Assembly: GCF_924101635.2 (NCBI RefSeq) | Contig: NZ_CAKMAA020000056.1 | Location: forward strand, 32,251 to 96,250 | From: Candidatus Nitrotoga sp. HW29 | GTDB lineage: Bacteria > Pseudomonadota > Gammaproteobacteria > Burkholderiales > Gallionellaceae | DNA length: 64,000 bases | Direction: 5' to 3' | Shown here: piece after piece, positions 16,057 to 26,396 of the stretch | Position numbering within the stretch: the stretch's first letter is position 1 | Layout of the letters: each line of letters opens with the position of its first letter | The notes under the pieces: generated by a model | Databases searched by the model: none | Told to the model about the DNA's origin: nothing | Seen by the model: only the letters and a program-made list of their open reading frames with translations | Made by a program: the position numbers and the translations under genes

Positions 16057-18113
16057 ACACGACCGCCGACCGCCTCTACGAACTGCTGCCCGCCATCCAT
16101 CGCATCCGTGATGCGGAGCAAGGCTATCCGTTGCGCGAACTGCTCGCCGTTATTGCCGAGCAGGTAGCCGCCATGGAAGAAAATCTCGAACAACTCTACG
16201 ACGACCAATTCATCGAAACCTGCGCGCCGTGGGTAGCGCCCTATATCGGTGATCTCATTGGCTATCGCACCCTGCATGGTGTGGTGCCTAATGTAGCCTC
16301 GCCGCGCGCTGACGTGGCCAACACCATCCGCTATCGCCGTCGCAAGGGCACGGCATCGATGCTTGAGCAACTGGCGCGCGATGTCACTGGCTGGCCGGCA
16401 CGGGCGGTGGAATTCTTTCAGCTGCTGGGCTGGACGCAGAACATGAATCATCTGCGTACCCATGCGCACTACGCACCAAATTTGCGCAACCGGGAAAAAC
16501 TGCACTGGCGCGACACCGCCTTCGACACCATCGCCCACACCGTGGACGTGCGACGAATCGGCATGGGCACCGGCGCTGCGCGTCACAATATTCCCAACAT
16601 CGGTCTTTATTTGTGGCGGGTACGTGCGTTTCCGCTCACCCGATCGCAGGCCGTGGCTGATCCAGATATTGGTGGCGGACTGCGCTTCCGCTTCAATCCG
16701 TTGGGTACCGACATGGCGCTTTACAATACGCCGGAGACGGAAGAAGAGATCAGTCATTTGGCCGAGCCGCGCAATGTGCCGATGCCGCTCGCGCGCCGTT
16801 GGCTCAAGGCCCATCTTGACGACTACTACGGTCCGGGCAAGAGTTTGTGGCTGGAACTGGACGGTAATCCACCGCAATTAATTGCGCGCAACAATATCTG
16901 CATCTGCGATCTCAGCGACATCAAGGACGGCGGCGGCAATGTCATCGCCTGGGCGCACCAGCCTGCTGCCGGTTCCGGGCTGGTGTCCATCGATCCGGTA
17001 CTGGGCCGCATCGCTTTCGCTGACGCGCCGGCCGCTGCACCGCTGGTGAGCTTTCATTACGGCTTCACTATCGCCATCGGGGGCGGCGAATATGAACGTG
17101 GCGAACCCGCTGTTGCTGTTACGCCGGTGCAAGCTGTGCAGGGTGGCGCGGCGCTGCAACCGGCGCTCAACTTGGTGCAAAACGGCGGCACGGTGGAAGT
17201 GCTTGACAGCCGCCGTTATGTAGAGACGCCCTCAATCACCGTGAATGCCGGTAAGACGGTCGTGTTGCGTGCGGTAAATGGCGCACGTCCACTGCTGGCG
17301 GCGAGTGGCGACATCACGCTCACACTCGGCGCAGAGGCTACGTTGATCCTTGACGGCTGGGTAATCAGCGGCGGCACACTCATAATGGCCGCCTTCCCCG
17401 ATACTCAACCGCGTTATCTCGTGCTGCGCGATTGCACTTTGGTACCCGGCCCACGCACCAAAGGCGATGGATCACCGCCACAAGCAGATGATCCTGGCTT
17501 GGTGGTCAGCCATGCCTTCGCCAAGATAGAGTTGGAACGCTGCATCACCGCGCCGCTGCATATTGCCGCCGATGCCGAAGTCTCATTACGCGAATGCATC
17601 GTGGATGCAACTGCGCAAAATTTCATCGCCTACCGTGGCCCCGGCGCCGACGCACTTGCAGAAGGCGGTGCGCTTACGCTGGAAAGTTGTACCGTGATCG
17701 GTAAGGTTCACACCCGACAATTGACGCTGGCCAGCGATTGTCTTTTCGTCGCCGCGCTAAGCAGTGGCAGTGATCCGTGGAAAGCGCCGCTTTGGGCTGA
17801 ACGCCGCCAACAAGGCTGCATACGTTTTTCCTATATACCGCCTGGCTCGCGCACACCGTCCCGTTATCACTGCCAACCTGAGAATAATGGCCAGCAGATA
17901 GGGCCGCAATTTACTTCGTTGCATTATGGTGATCCCGGTTATTGTCAGTTGCTACAAAGCACCTCGGACAAGATACGTCGTGGTGCCCATGATGAGAGCG
18001 AGATGGGTGTACTGCATGGTTTGTATCAACCGCAACGTGAAACCAATTTGCGCGTAAGGCTGGAAGAATATCTACGCTTTGGCTTGGAAGCGGGATTGAT
18101 CTACGGAAGCTAA
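16053..18113 (+). CDS. eCIS gpI-like tail protein fused to a beta-helix
   Basis: A 686-aa protein starting at a GTG that overlaps the previous stop. Residues 1-190 match the phage tail protein I family: RLYELLPAIHRIRDAEQGYPLRELLAVIAEQV, then ETCAPWVAPYIGDLIGYRTL and RRRKGTASMLEQLARDVTGWPARAVEFF. Residues 350-600 form repeated short strands (VNAGKTVVLRAVNGARPLLAASGDITLTLGAEATLILDGWVISGG), as in right-handed parallel beta-helices. Phage gpI (about 200 aa) links fibre to baseplate; here the connector appears to carry its own surface-exposed domain. The C-terminal RVRLEEYLRFGLEAGLIYGS is a helical finish. A role in fibre attachment or target contact is inferred. Confidence 0.8.
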   Translation: MNTTADRLYELLPAIHRIRDAEQGYPLRELLAVIAEQVAAMEENLEQLYDDQFIETCAPWVAPYIGDLIGYRTLHGVVPNVASPRADVANTIRYRRRKGTASMLEQLARDVTGWPARAVEFFQLLGWTQNMNHLRTHAHYAPNLRNREKLHWRDTAFDTIAHTVDVRRIGMGTGAARHNIPNIGLYLWRVRAFPLTRSQAVADPDIGGGLRFRFNPLGTDMALYNTPETEEEISHLAEPRNVPMPLARRWLKAHLDDYYGPGKSLWLELDGNPPQLIARNNICICDLSDIKDGGGNVIAWAHQPAAGSGLVSIDPVLGRIAFADAPAAAPLVSFHYGFTIAIGGGEYERGEPAVAVTPVQAVQGGAALQPALNLVQNGGTVEVLDSRRYVETPSITVNAGKTVVLRAVNGARPLLAASGDITLTLGAEATLILDGWVISGGTLIMAAFPDTQPRYLVLRDCTLVPGPRTKGDGSPPQADDPGLVVSHAFAKIELERCITAPLHIAADAEVSLRECIVDATAQNFIAYRGPGADALAEGGALTLESCTVIGKVHTRQLTLASDCLFVAALSSGSDPWKAPLWAERRQQGCIRFSYIPPGSRTPSRYHCQPENNGQQIGPQFTSLHYGDPGYCQLLQSTSDKIRRGAHDESEMGVLHGLYQPQRETNLRVRLEEYLRFGLEAGLIYGS

Positions 18114-18146
18114 GAGCGGCATTGCCGCCACAATAAGGAGAAAGTC

Positions 18147-21100
18147 ATGAGTGGAGATTACAGCCGAGTTCGATTCGATCCCCGCATCGACTTGTCCGGC
18201 GTTTTGATGCAGCAAGGGCGCGTGCAACTGGACTCGGATTGGAATGAGTGGGTGGCGGTGCTGGACAGACGCTTGCGCGCCGAGAGTGTGGATACGCTCG
18301 GCGTGCATGTTACGCCGGGAATTACCGGCGTGGCGGTGGTCTCGCCGCAGACGCCGGACGCCTTCAAGATCGAGGCTGCTGGTGGAAACATTAGCATCGG
18401 TCGCGGTCGCATGTATGTGGATGGGCTGTTGGCGGAAAATCACGGCGGCGGCGCGGTTGAGTTCGATCCTGTACTCGCCGAACTGAGAGGAAAAACGGCG
18501 CTGGCGTACAACTTGCAGCCGTATTTTCCTGCGCCGCCAGCCTTGCCCGGCGGCGGACCGCACCTCGCCTATCTCGAAGTCTGGCAGCGCGAGGTCACTT
18601 ATCTTCAGCAAGCTAATCTGGTGGAAAGCGCCGTGGGCGTGGACACCACCACGCGTCTGCAAACTGTCTGGCAGGTGCGCTTGCTGGCCAATGTCAGTGG
18701 CGCCAACTGCACCACACCCGATACCACGGTAGCGGGTTGGCAGGCACTTTCCCTCCCTTCCGGCGGTCGCATGTCCATCAAGGCGGAGGGCGTTCCACCC
18801 GATCTCGATCCATGTGAACTGCCGCCCGGCGGGGGTTATCGCGGACTGGAGAATCAGCTCTATCGTATCGAGATTCACGATGGCGGCGTCGTGGGTGCGG
18901 CGAAGTTCAAATGGTCCCGCGACAACGCCAGCGTGGCGAGTAATGTAGTGGAAATTGTCTCTCAGACCGCGACCAGCACTGAACTCAAATTAGCCAGCCT
19001 GGGCCGTGACGCGGTACTGCGTTTTAATACCGGTGACTGGGTAGAGATACTCGACGACCGGCGTGAACTCAGTGGTGAAAACGGCGATCCTGCGCTGCGC
19101 CGCGGCGTGATGCGCAAAATCAGCGTCGACGACGCCAAGCAAATCATCACCTTCTCACCCGCGTTGCCCGCGAATCTCATTCCCGGCGGCGGCCTCGATA
19201 CCCTGGACTCCCGCCACACCCGTGTGCGGCGCTGGGATCAGAAGGGCACAGTGCGCGACGCCAACAATAATGTCATCGTCAATCTCGACGCGGCCGGCAG
19301 CACCGGCTTGATCCCGATACCGGCGGCGGGCGTTTGGGTGGTGCTGGAAAACGGAATTCAAATTCAATTCGGTCTCGACCCTTCAGGCGGTGGATTTCAT
19401 TGCGGAGACTATTGGGTGTCCGCGGCACGCACCAATGACACTTCGGTAGAAACCTACACCCAAGCGCCGCCGCGCGGCATTCATCGCCACTATGCGCGGC
19501 TGTCCATTGTTACTTTTCCTGACGATGAAACCGACTGCCGTGTGAAATGGCCGCCCGAATGCGGCGGGTGCTGCACCATCAACGTCGCACCCGGTGAAAA
19601 TATCCAGACCGCGATCGACTCGCTGCCGGACGAAGGTGGTTGCGTGTGCCTGAAAACGGGGGTGCACAACATTAATGCTACTATTCAGATACGCTCGTCA
19701 CGCATTATTTTGCGCGGCGAGAGTCCGGGTTCTATTGTGCGTGGGGCAGCGTTAGCCAGAATCTTGCAGATCGGCGACGCCAGTTCACCGGTTAGTGACA
19801 TCATTGTCGAGGGCATATGCTTTGAGGCCACAGCCGCTGCTGCCGATATTGGCGCGCTGCTGTATCTGGATAGTTGCACGCGGGTGCGGGTGGAGAACTG
19901 TGCGCTTGCCGTTGTGGCTTCTCCGCTGCAAGCACCGCCGCTCTATGTCGGCATCAATTTGAACGGCGTAACCGATGTCGATTTGATTGCCAATCGGCTG
20001 GACAATCTCTTGGTCGGCATTCTGAGCCAGGATTATCAGGGCGGTCTGCATATCACTGATAATGCGATTGCAGGCATCACTGGTATGTTCCTCGGTCAGG
20101 CTGGCGGCTCCAACGGCCAATACGGTATCCGGATCGACACCGATCATACCCAAGCGTGCTGCATCGAGAATAACCGCATTCGCCATTTCTGGGTTGGCAT
20201 TTCGCTGCTCCATAACGCCGCAGGTTCGCTCATATCCGGTAATCGTATTAGCCGTAGCGCCGGTATCACGCAAGATAACGTTCCATCTGATGTTGCACAA
20301 ATGCGCAGCTACCTGGACTCTCGTTTCTACGCAATTGATATTGAGGCTTCTCGTTGTGAGGTGCGCGGTAACCAGATCGATCTGCTTTCCGCCGCATGGG
20401 GCGGTATTCGTGTCAGTGGTGACCACACAATTATCGGCGCCAACCTTTTGGAGGCGATCGTCAAAGTGGCTCAACCGGCGGTGCCCGTTGGCATCTATTG
20501 CCTCGCCGATGCGAAAAATGGTTTCAGTGCAGATCATATTGTGGTGAGTGACAATCAATTGCTAGGTGTGCAATCGGGCATTATCGTCTCACGCGTCGCT
20601 TGCCCGGTCGTCGTTGGTAATCATATTGACGGTGCTGGTGCCGGATGGTACGGCGTGCGGGTGGATGATTGTAGCGACAGTCGCATCGACAACAACGACC
20701 TGCGCGAAGTGTTTTTCGCCGTGCATCTTAGTGAGGGCGAACGCAATCGTATAGTGAATAATCGCATCGATCAGGTAGGCGCCGGCATCACCGCCACACA
20801 GCAAACTAACTTGGAGATCAGTGATAATTTCCTGCAATCTTGCCTGCTTTTAGGCATGGTGATGTTCGTGCGTGGTACGACTGCGCTGCTTAAAAATCGG
20901 GTGCTTAACTGCGGTTACACCCCTAATTTTGCGATAGGTATAGGCGTGTATGCTGAAGAGGTGTTGACGCCTTCTGGTGCACACCTGCGCATTGAAGATT
21001 GTGAGGTGCTTGACACTGGTATCTCTGCCGATGGTAGCCAGATTACTACTGGCAATGCCATCGGCATCGGTGGCTGGATGCCAGCTTGCCAGATCAGTGG

Positions 21101-21581
21101 CAACCGCATCGGTTATACCCAGCCCGTTATGCTCGAACCACTTAACGAACACCGTGCTCTGTTGCTTATCGGGCCGCTGGCAGTACGTTTCATTGGCGGC
21201 GCGGGCGAGTTCGCCTACATGTTCGGCAGTGCGCAGGTGAGTGATAATCACTTCAGTGGACCGGGCCGCACTCATCTGGTGGAGTTTATGCGTGTTGTAA
21301 TCAATGACAACATCGATTACCGGTTCGAGAAAGTGATTTTCAACAACAATATCTGCGACCATCTCAGCGCCGAAGCCAACCCGCGCGGCGCGAGCGTGCT
21401 TTTGTGGGGCGGACATCTGATCGCTATGGGTAATTACATCAAAGCTGCGGCCAACGTCAATGCCATGTCGCTGACTAATCGTCCCAAAATCGTACTCATG
21501 GGCAACATCACCACCGGGGATTACATCAATACCGGCACCGTCACGCCGTTGCCGATCATCAATTTCAACGTCAAAATTTAA
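18147..21581 (+). CDS. eCIS fibre-like protein: DUF6519 plus right-handed beta-helix
   Basis: A 1144-aa protein, the longest of the locus, and a candidate receptor-binding fibre. Residues 1-110 carry the DUF6519 opening: SRVRFDPRIDLSGVLMQQGRVQLDSDWNEWV. Residues 445-490 include a Cys cluster (DCRVKWPPECGGCC) and then a pectin-lyase-type start (INVAPGENIQTAIDSLPDEGGCVCL). Residues 500-1050 show regular beta-helix rungs with Asn ladders (IENNRIRHFWVGISL, then SLISGNRISRS). It lies 33 bp after the gpI-like gene with AAGGAGAAA ahead of the ATG, so it is not translationally coupled. I see no catalytic motif of pectate lyases. Whether it binds or cleaves glycans cannot be told. Confidence 0.8.
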   Translation: MSGDYSRVRFDPRIDLSGVLMQQGRVQLDSDWNEWVAVLDRRLRAESVDTLGVHVTPGITGVAVVSPQTPDAFKIEAAGGNISIGRGRMYVDGLLAENHGGGAVEFDPVLAELRGKTALAYNLQPYFPAPPALPGGGPHLAYLEVWQREVTYLQQANLVESAVGVDTTTRLQTVWQVRLLANVSGANCTTPDTTVAGWQALSLPSGGRMSIKAEGVPPDLDPCELPPGGGYRGLENQLYRIEIHDGGVVGAAKFKWSRDNASVASNVVEIVSQTATSTELKLASLGRDAVLRFNTGDWVEILDDRRELSGENGDPALRRGVMRKISVDDAKQIITFSPALPANLIPGGGLDTLDSRHTRVRRWDQKGTVRDANNNVIVNLDAAGSTGLIPIPAAGVWVVLENGIQIQFGLDPSGGGFHCGDYWVSAARTNDTSVETYTQAPPRGIHRHYARLSIVTFPDDETDCRVKWPPECGGCCTINVAPGENIQTAIDSLPDEGGCVCLKTGVHNINATIQIRSSRIILRGESPGSIVRGAALARILQIGDASSPVSDIIVEGICFEATAAAADIGALLYLDSCTRVRVENCALAVVASPLQAPPLYVGINLNGVTDVDLIANRLDNLLVGILSQDYQGGLHITDNAIAGITGMFLGQAGGSNGQYGIRIDTDHTQACCIENNRIRHFWVGISLLHNAAGSLISGNRISRSAGITQDNVPSDVAQMRSYLDSRFYAIDIEASRCEVRGNQIDLLSAAWGGIRVSGDHTIIGANLLEAIVKVAQPAVPVGIYCLADAKNGFSADHIVVSDNQLLGVQSGIIVSRVACPVVVGNHIDGAGAGWYGVRVDDCSDSRIDNNDLREVFFAVHLSEGERNRIVNNRIDQVGAGITATQQTNLEISDNFLQSCLLLGMVMFVRGTTALLKNRVLNCGYTPNFAIGIGVYAEEVLTPSGAHLRIEDCEVLDTGISADGSQITTGNAIGIGGWMPACQISGNRIGYTQPVMLEPLNEHRALLLIGPLAVRFIGGAGEFAYMFGSAQVSDNHFSGPGRTHLVEFMRVVINDNIDYRFEKVIFNNNICDHLSAEANPRGASVLLWGGHLIAMGNYIKAAANVNAMSLTNRPKIVLMGNITTGDYINTGTVTPLPIINFNVKI

Positions 21582-21593
21582 GGGGTGTACAAC

Positions 21594-21944
21594 ATGGACA
21601 TCAAAACATTGGAGCAAGCACTCAAACTGCAAAATGACCTCACCGCCCGGCTTACACAAAGTATGGTAGCGCAACGCACGGGCAAGGTACCGGCCATTAA
21701 AGTCACACTCAAGGAAAAAGAGGAATTGATTGCTCGCGCTCAAGCCGAGGTCGAAATCGCGATCAAGGAGCGTGATGCTGTTGTAAGCCGCTGGAATGAG
21801 CGCGTTGCGCAACGCAAAGCGAGCGTCGTCAAATTGCAAAAGGAATTGGACGATCTAAAAGAACAGCTTGTGGAACGAAACGACCCACCCAAAGGTAAAC
21901 CTGGAAATGTAAAAAAAGAAGTGCGCAGAAAAAAATCCCAGTAA
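21594..21944 (+). CDS. coiled-coil protein at the end of the eCIS locus
   Basis: A 116-aa protein. The start is the ATG at 21594, with AAGGGG a proper distance upstream; an in-frame GTG at 21585 is less likely. It is almost entirely helical and charged, with a heptad-like stretch (KEKEELIARAQAEVEIAIKERDAVVSRWNERV, then VVKLQKELDDLKEQLVER). The tail is basic (KGKPGNVKKEVRRKKSQ). It has no signal peptide or cysteine. It follows the fibre gene by 12 bp, so it is probably in the same transcript. It could be a trimerisation or fibre-assembly partner, but I do not recognise a family. Confidence 0.72.
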   Translation: MDIKTLEQALKLQNDLTARLTQSMVAQRTGKVPAIKVTLKEKEELIARAQAEVEIAIKERDAVVSRWNERVAQRKASVVKLQKELDDLKEQLVERNDPPKGKPGNVKKEVRRKKSQ

Positions 21945-22219
21945 TAGAGGAGCAGACATTTTTTCGTTTGCGGTGACCGAAATGTTGATGTGGCATGGTG
22001 ATTTGTGTGCATGCTGAGTCAAGTGATGTATCGAGTGCATACAACTGACAAAGATCGGTTGTATTGATTTATATTCAATGATTGCTCAATCGAGTGCCAT
22101 ACCCTCAGACCCGAAAATGCTTGGACTGGAAAACCTCTCATAAGGTATTATTTGGTCAATGCAGTACACGACTAATCCGGCACTGGATGCAGTAATATGA
22201 ATAGATAGAGAGGAAGTAG

Positions 22220-23155
22220 ATGAAGATTGCAAAAAATGTTTCGGAGCTGGTAGGTAACACACCATTGGTGCAGTTAAACCGTGTGAGCGAAGGCATAGAT
22301 GCCACCATTCTCGCCAAGTTGGAATTCTTCAGTCCTGCGCTCAGCGTCAAAGATCGTATCGCCGTGTCAATGATTGATGATGCTGAAAAAGCAGGCAAAA
22401 TCAAACCGGACACCATTATTCTGGAGCCAACGTCGGGCAACACCGGTATTGGTCTCGCTATGGTTTGCGCAGCTCGCGGTTATAAGTGCACTTTTATAAT
22501 GCCCGAGCACATGAGCCGCGAACGCTACATTTTGATGAAAGCTTATGGCGCAGAAGTTATTCTAACGCCAAGCTCGGGTGGTATGCCCGGAGCAATGAAG
22601 CTGGCAAAAGAAATGGCTTTGGCCGATCCGCGTTACCTCATAATGCACCAATTCTCCAATCGCGCTAATCCTGCTATCCATCGTACTACCACCGCCGCAG
22701 AAATCATGCGCGACACCGACGACATGATTGATATCTTTGTTGCGGGTGTGGGAACCGGGGGCACTATCACCGGTGTGGGTGAAGTATTGAGAGAAATTTT
22801 TTCTGGCGTGCAAATAATTGCCGTGGAACCCGATGCCTCGCCCGTACTTTCCGGTGGCGAGCGTGGCCCGCACGCTATTCAAGGGATAGGGCCGGGTTTT
22901 GTGCCTGAAGTACTCAACAAAAATATATTTCACGAAACAATACGGGTCAAAGATGCAGATGCAATTAATATGGCACGGCGCCTGGCAAAGGAAGAAGGCC
23001 TGCTGGTGGGTATTTCTTCCGGCGCGGCGGTTTGGGCTGCTCTTGAAGTTGCCAAGCGCCCGTTGAATGTTGGCAAGATGATCGTGGTGATGATTCCATC
23101 CTATGGCGAACGTTATTTGTCCACTGAATTGTTTGCTGATCTGGATGCGGATTAA
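22220..23155 (+). CDS. cysK: cysteine synthase (O-acetylserine sulfhydrylase)
   Basis: A 311-aa PLP enzyme making L-cysteine from O-acetylserine and sulfide in the cytoplasm. SVKDRIA near residue 43 contains the PLP lysine, [12 protein letters not shown] binds the substrate, and [12 protein letters not shown] holds the PLP phosphate. ISSGAA near the C-terminus is also typical. The length fits CysK (about 310-320) better than the shorter CysM. GAGAGGAAG precedes the ATG. It stands alone after the eCIS locus, preceded by a 275-bp stretch with no clear terminator; its promoter is not obvious. Confidence 0.93.
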   Translation: MKIAKNVSELVGNTPLVQLNRVSEGIDATILAKLEFFSPALSVKDRIAVSMIDDAEKAGKIKPDTIILEPTSGNTGIGLAMVCAARGYKCTFIMPEHMSRERYILMKAYGAEVILTPSSGGMPGAMKLAKEMALADPRYLIMHQFSNRANPAIHRTTTAAEIMRDTDDMIDIFVAGVGTGGTITGVGEVLREIFSGVQIIAVEPDASPVLSGGERGPHAIQGIGPGFVPEVLNKNIFHETIRVKDADAINMARRLAKEEGLLVGISSGAAVWAALEVAKRPLNVGKMIVVMIPSYGERYLSTELFADLDAD

Positions 23156-23219
23156 TCAGCTACTGTATGGCATACAGGATACAGAATTAGTAGCGGATAA
23201 CGCTTTCCAAAAAACCATT

Positions 23220-23247
23220 TTGACGGTTAGTGCCGTTTGTGTATAAT
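23220..23247 (+). promoter_or_regulatory. sigma-70 promoter of rplU-rpmA
   Basis: TTGACG (23220-23225) and a perfect TATAAT (23242-23247) are separated by 16 bp. Transcription would start near 23254, giving a leader of about 30 nt before the L21 start. Confidence 0.75.
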
Positions 23248-23284
23248 GCGCGACTCTGTAAAACCGCATTTAAGCGAGGTTGTT

Positions 23285-23596
23285 ATGTACGCAGTAATCA
23301 AGACGGGTGGTAAGCAATATCGTGTTGTCGCAGGTGAAACCCTGAAAATTGAAACCGTTGCAGGTGAAGTTGGCAGTGCGATCGTGCTGGACAAGGTACT
23401 CATGGTTGGTAGTGGCGATACGGTATCTGTTGGTAAACCTTTATTGGCGGGCGCGACTGTCACGGCAACAATAGTATCGAATGGTCGTGGCGAGAAGATC
23501 AGAATCTTCAAGATGCGTCGACGCAAGCATTACCAAAAACATCAAGGTCATCGTCAAAACTTCACTGAAATCCGCATCGACGGCATTTCGGCGTAA
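23285..23596 (+). CDS. rplU: 50S ribosomal protein L21
   Basis: A 103-aa ribosomal protein that binds 23S rRNA next to L20. It begins [23 protein letters not shown] and contains the basic loop [23 protein letters not shown] near the end, both diagnostic of L21. The start is the ATG at 23285 preceded by GCGAGG; a longer in-frame version would extend through the promoter and is rejected. It is first in the usual rplU-rpmA-obg cluster, with L27 16 bp downstream. Confidence 0.97.
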   Translation: MYAVIKTGGKQYRVVAGETLKIETVAGEVGSAIVLDKVLMVGSGDTVSVGKPLLAGATVTATIVSNGRGEKIRIFKMRRRKHYQKHQGHRQNFTEIRIDGISA

Positions 23597-23612
23597 TTGA
23601 AGGAGAAGAAGC

Positions 23613-23870
23613 ATGGCATCAAAAAAAGGTGGCGGCAGTACCAGTAACGGTCGCGATTCACACTCGAAACGCCTCGGCGTTAAAATTTATGGCGGCGAAT
23701 TAATTAACGCCGGCAGTATTATCGTGCGTCAGCGTGGCACGCAGTTCCATGCCGGTGAAAACGTTGGCATGGGCAAGGATCACACCTTGTTTGCAAAGAT
23801 TGCGGGCAAGGTAGTGTTCGCCGTTAAAGGTGCACAAAAGCGTAAGACTATCTTCGTGGTTGCAGCCTAA
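23613..23870 (+). CDS. rpmA: 50S ribosomal protein L27
   Basis: An 85-aa ribosomal protein whose N-terminus reaches the peptidyl-transferase centre. It starts [20 protein letters not shown], with [23 protein letters not shown] in the middle, matching L27 throughout. There is no N-terminal extension of the kind processed in Firmicutes. AAGGAGAAG precedes the ATG. It is co-transcribed with rplU and followed by a terminator. Confidence 0.97.
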   Translation: MASKKGGGSTSNGRDSHSKRLGVKIYGGELINAGSIIVRQRGTQFHAGENVGMGKDHTLFAKIAGKVVFAVKGAQKRKTIFVVAA

Positions 23871-23893
23871 GTACTTCCTAGCCAAGTACAATA

Positions 23894-25006
<1,113 letters not shown>

Positions 25007-25013
25007 ATGCATC

Positions 25014-26132
25014 ATGAAAACCATTCTGGCCCAGTGCAAACGCATCGTCGTCAAAGTTGGCAGTAGCCTGGTCACCAATCAGGGTGAAGGACTGGATATT
25101 CCTGCAATCCAGAATTGGGCGCAGCAAATTACTACGCTACGTGAAAGTGGACACAAGGTTGTATTGGTCTCCTCCGGTGCGATTGCGGAAGGTATGCAGC
25201 GGCTAGGCTGGAAACAACGCCCCAGTGCCGTGTATGAATTGCAAGCCGCTGCCGCAGTCGGTCAGATGGGCTTGATACAGGTATATGAAAGCTGCTTTAG
25301 CGCACACGGCCTACATACAGCACAAATATTGCTCACCCATGCTGATCTCGCCGATCGTGAACGCTACCTCAACGCCCGCTCTACATTGCGCACTCTGCTA
25401 ACTCTTGGCGTGATTCCCGTTATTAATGAAAATGACACCGTGGTCACCGATGAAATCAAGTTTGGTGACAACGACACTTTAGGTGCATTGGTTGCCAATT
25501 TGATTGAAGCGGACGCGCTCATTATTCTTACTGACCAGATCGGCCTTTATACGGCTGACCCACGCAAGGATCCAAATGCGATGCTAATCAGTCTGGCGCA
25601 AGCGGGCGACGAAAAGCTTGAAGCCATGGCAGGCGGCGCGGGTAGCCACATCGGGAGCGGCGGCATGCTCACCAAGGTGCTCGCCGCGAAACGGGCGGCG
25701 CGTAGCGGCGCGCACACCGTGATCGCATCCGGCCATGAAATAGATGTATTACCACGCTTGATGCTTGGCAACAGCATAGGCACGCTGCTGGAAGCGCAGC
25801 CTTTACCTTTGAATGCGCGCAAACAATGGCTGGCGGATCACCTGCAAATCAGCGGCAAGGTGACGCTGGATGCCGGCGCAGTGCATGCGCTACGTAACGA
25901 AGGCAAGAGCCTGCTACCGGTCGGTATCACTAATGTGAGCGGGGAATTTGAGCGCGGTACTGTAGTCGCCATTTTGGATACGAATGGACAAGATATCGCG
26001 CGCGGTCTGATCAACTACAATGCGGTAGAAACACGCCGCATTGCCGGCTATTCCAGTAACGAAATCGAGGCTCTCTTGGGCTATGTTGACGAGCCAGAGC
26101 TGATACATCGAGACAATTTGATTTTATTGTGA
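25014..26132 (+). CDS. proB: glutamate 5-kinase
   Basis: A 372-aa enzyme catalysing the first step of proline synthesis, phosphorylation of glutamate. The amino-acid kinase domain covers residues 1-255: [42 protein letters not shown], and [19 protein letters not shown] domain follows at about 275-355 ([30 protein letters not shown]). The full domain set matches typical ProB. It starts 7 bp after obg, so both are probably on one transcript. Confidence 0.96.
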   Translation: MKTILAQCKRIVVKVGSSLVTNQGEGLDIPAIQNWAQQITTLRESGHKVVLVSSGAIAEGMQRLGWKQRPSAVYELQAAAAVGQMGLIQVYESCFSAHGLHTAQILLTHADLADRERYLNARSTLRTLLTLGVIPVINENDTVVTDEIKFGDNDTLGALVANLIEADALIILTDQIGLYTADPRKDPNAMLISLAQAGDEKLEAMAGGAGSHIGSGGMLTKVLAAKRAARSGAHTVIASGHEIDVLPRLMLGNSIGTLLEAQPLPLNARKQWLADHLQISGKVTLDAGAVHALRNEGKSLLPVGITNVSGEFERGTVVAILDTNGQDIARGLINYNAVETRRIAGYSSNEIEALLGYVDEPELIHRDNLILL

Positions 26133-26141
26133 GCAATAAGC

Positions 26142-26336
26142 GGCGGATTCAAGTTTTTGGTGGGAATTGCTTGCCCGCTTGTTTTAGCCGTAAATCTGAT
26201 ATTGTTGACCGCTGGTGAGCTGCGTATAGTTCTTCATTTGTGCTCCTTTCACTTGGTCGTTTAAGGGGCTCCGATATTAACGTAGCTCGCCACCTAAATT
26301 CTCTTGCAAAAGCTGCACTTCAGAGTTGAATCTGCC
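26142..26336 (-). mobile_element. internally deleted IS30-family relic (MITE-like)
   Basis: The stretch is bounded by inverted ends: GGCGGATTCAA (26142-26152) and TTGAATCTGCC (26326-26336), complementary with one mismatch. Between them, on the minus strand, lie AAAGGAGC and a start codon with the first codons of an IS30-type transposase, after which the frame stops. The element thus appears to keep both ends and the 5' end of the transposase gene but to have lost the interior. It lies between proB and the anchored 794-aa protein. Confidence 0.6.
26184..26237 (-). pseudogene. 5' remnant of an IS30-family transposase gene
   Basis: The ATG at 26237 on the minus strand, 5 nt after AAAGGAGC, encodes MKNYTQLTSGQQYQIYG and then TAA. 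IS30-family transposases start with a very similar 'MKxYTQLTxEQRYQIYALLKAG' helix. Only 17 codons remain of the roughly 320-380 expected, so the gene is dead. Confidence 0.6.
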
Positions 26337-26396
26337 CGTTTTTTGTGGCGAAAAACCACGATATTGCTAATCACTTTTATAAGTATGGAATAGAAC

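Noticed and set aside
23163..23177. LexA-like box CTGTATGGCATACAG upstream of rplU
   Set aside because: The spacing is CTG-N9-CAG, one short of the usual site, and rplU is not an SOS gene; more likely a chance inverted repeat.
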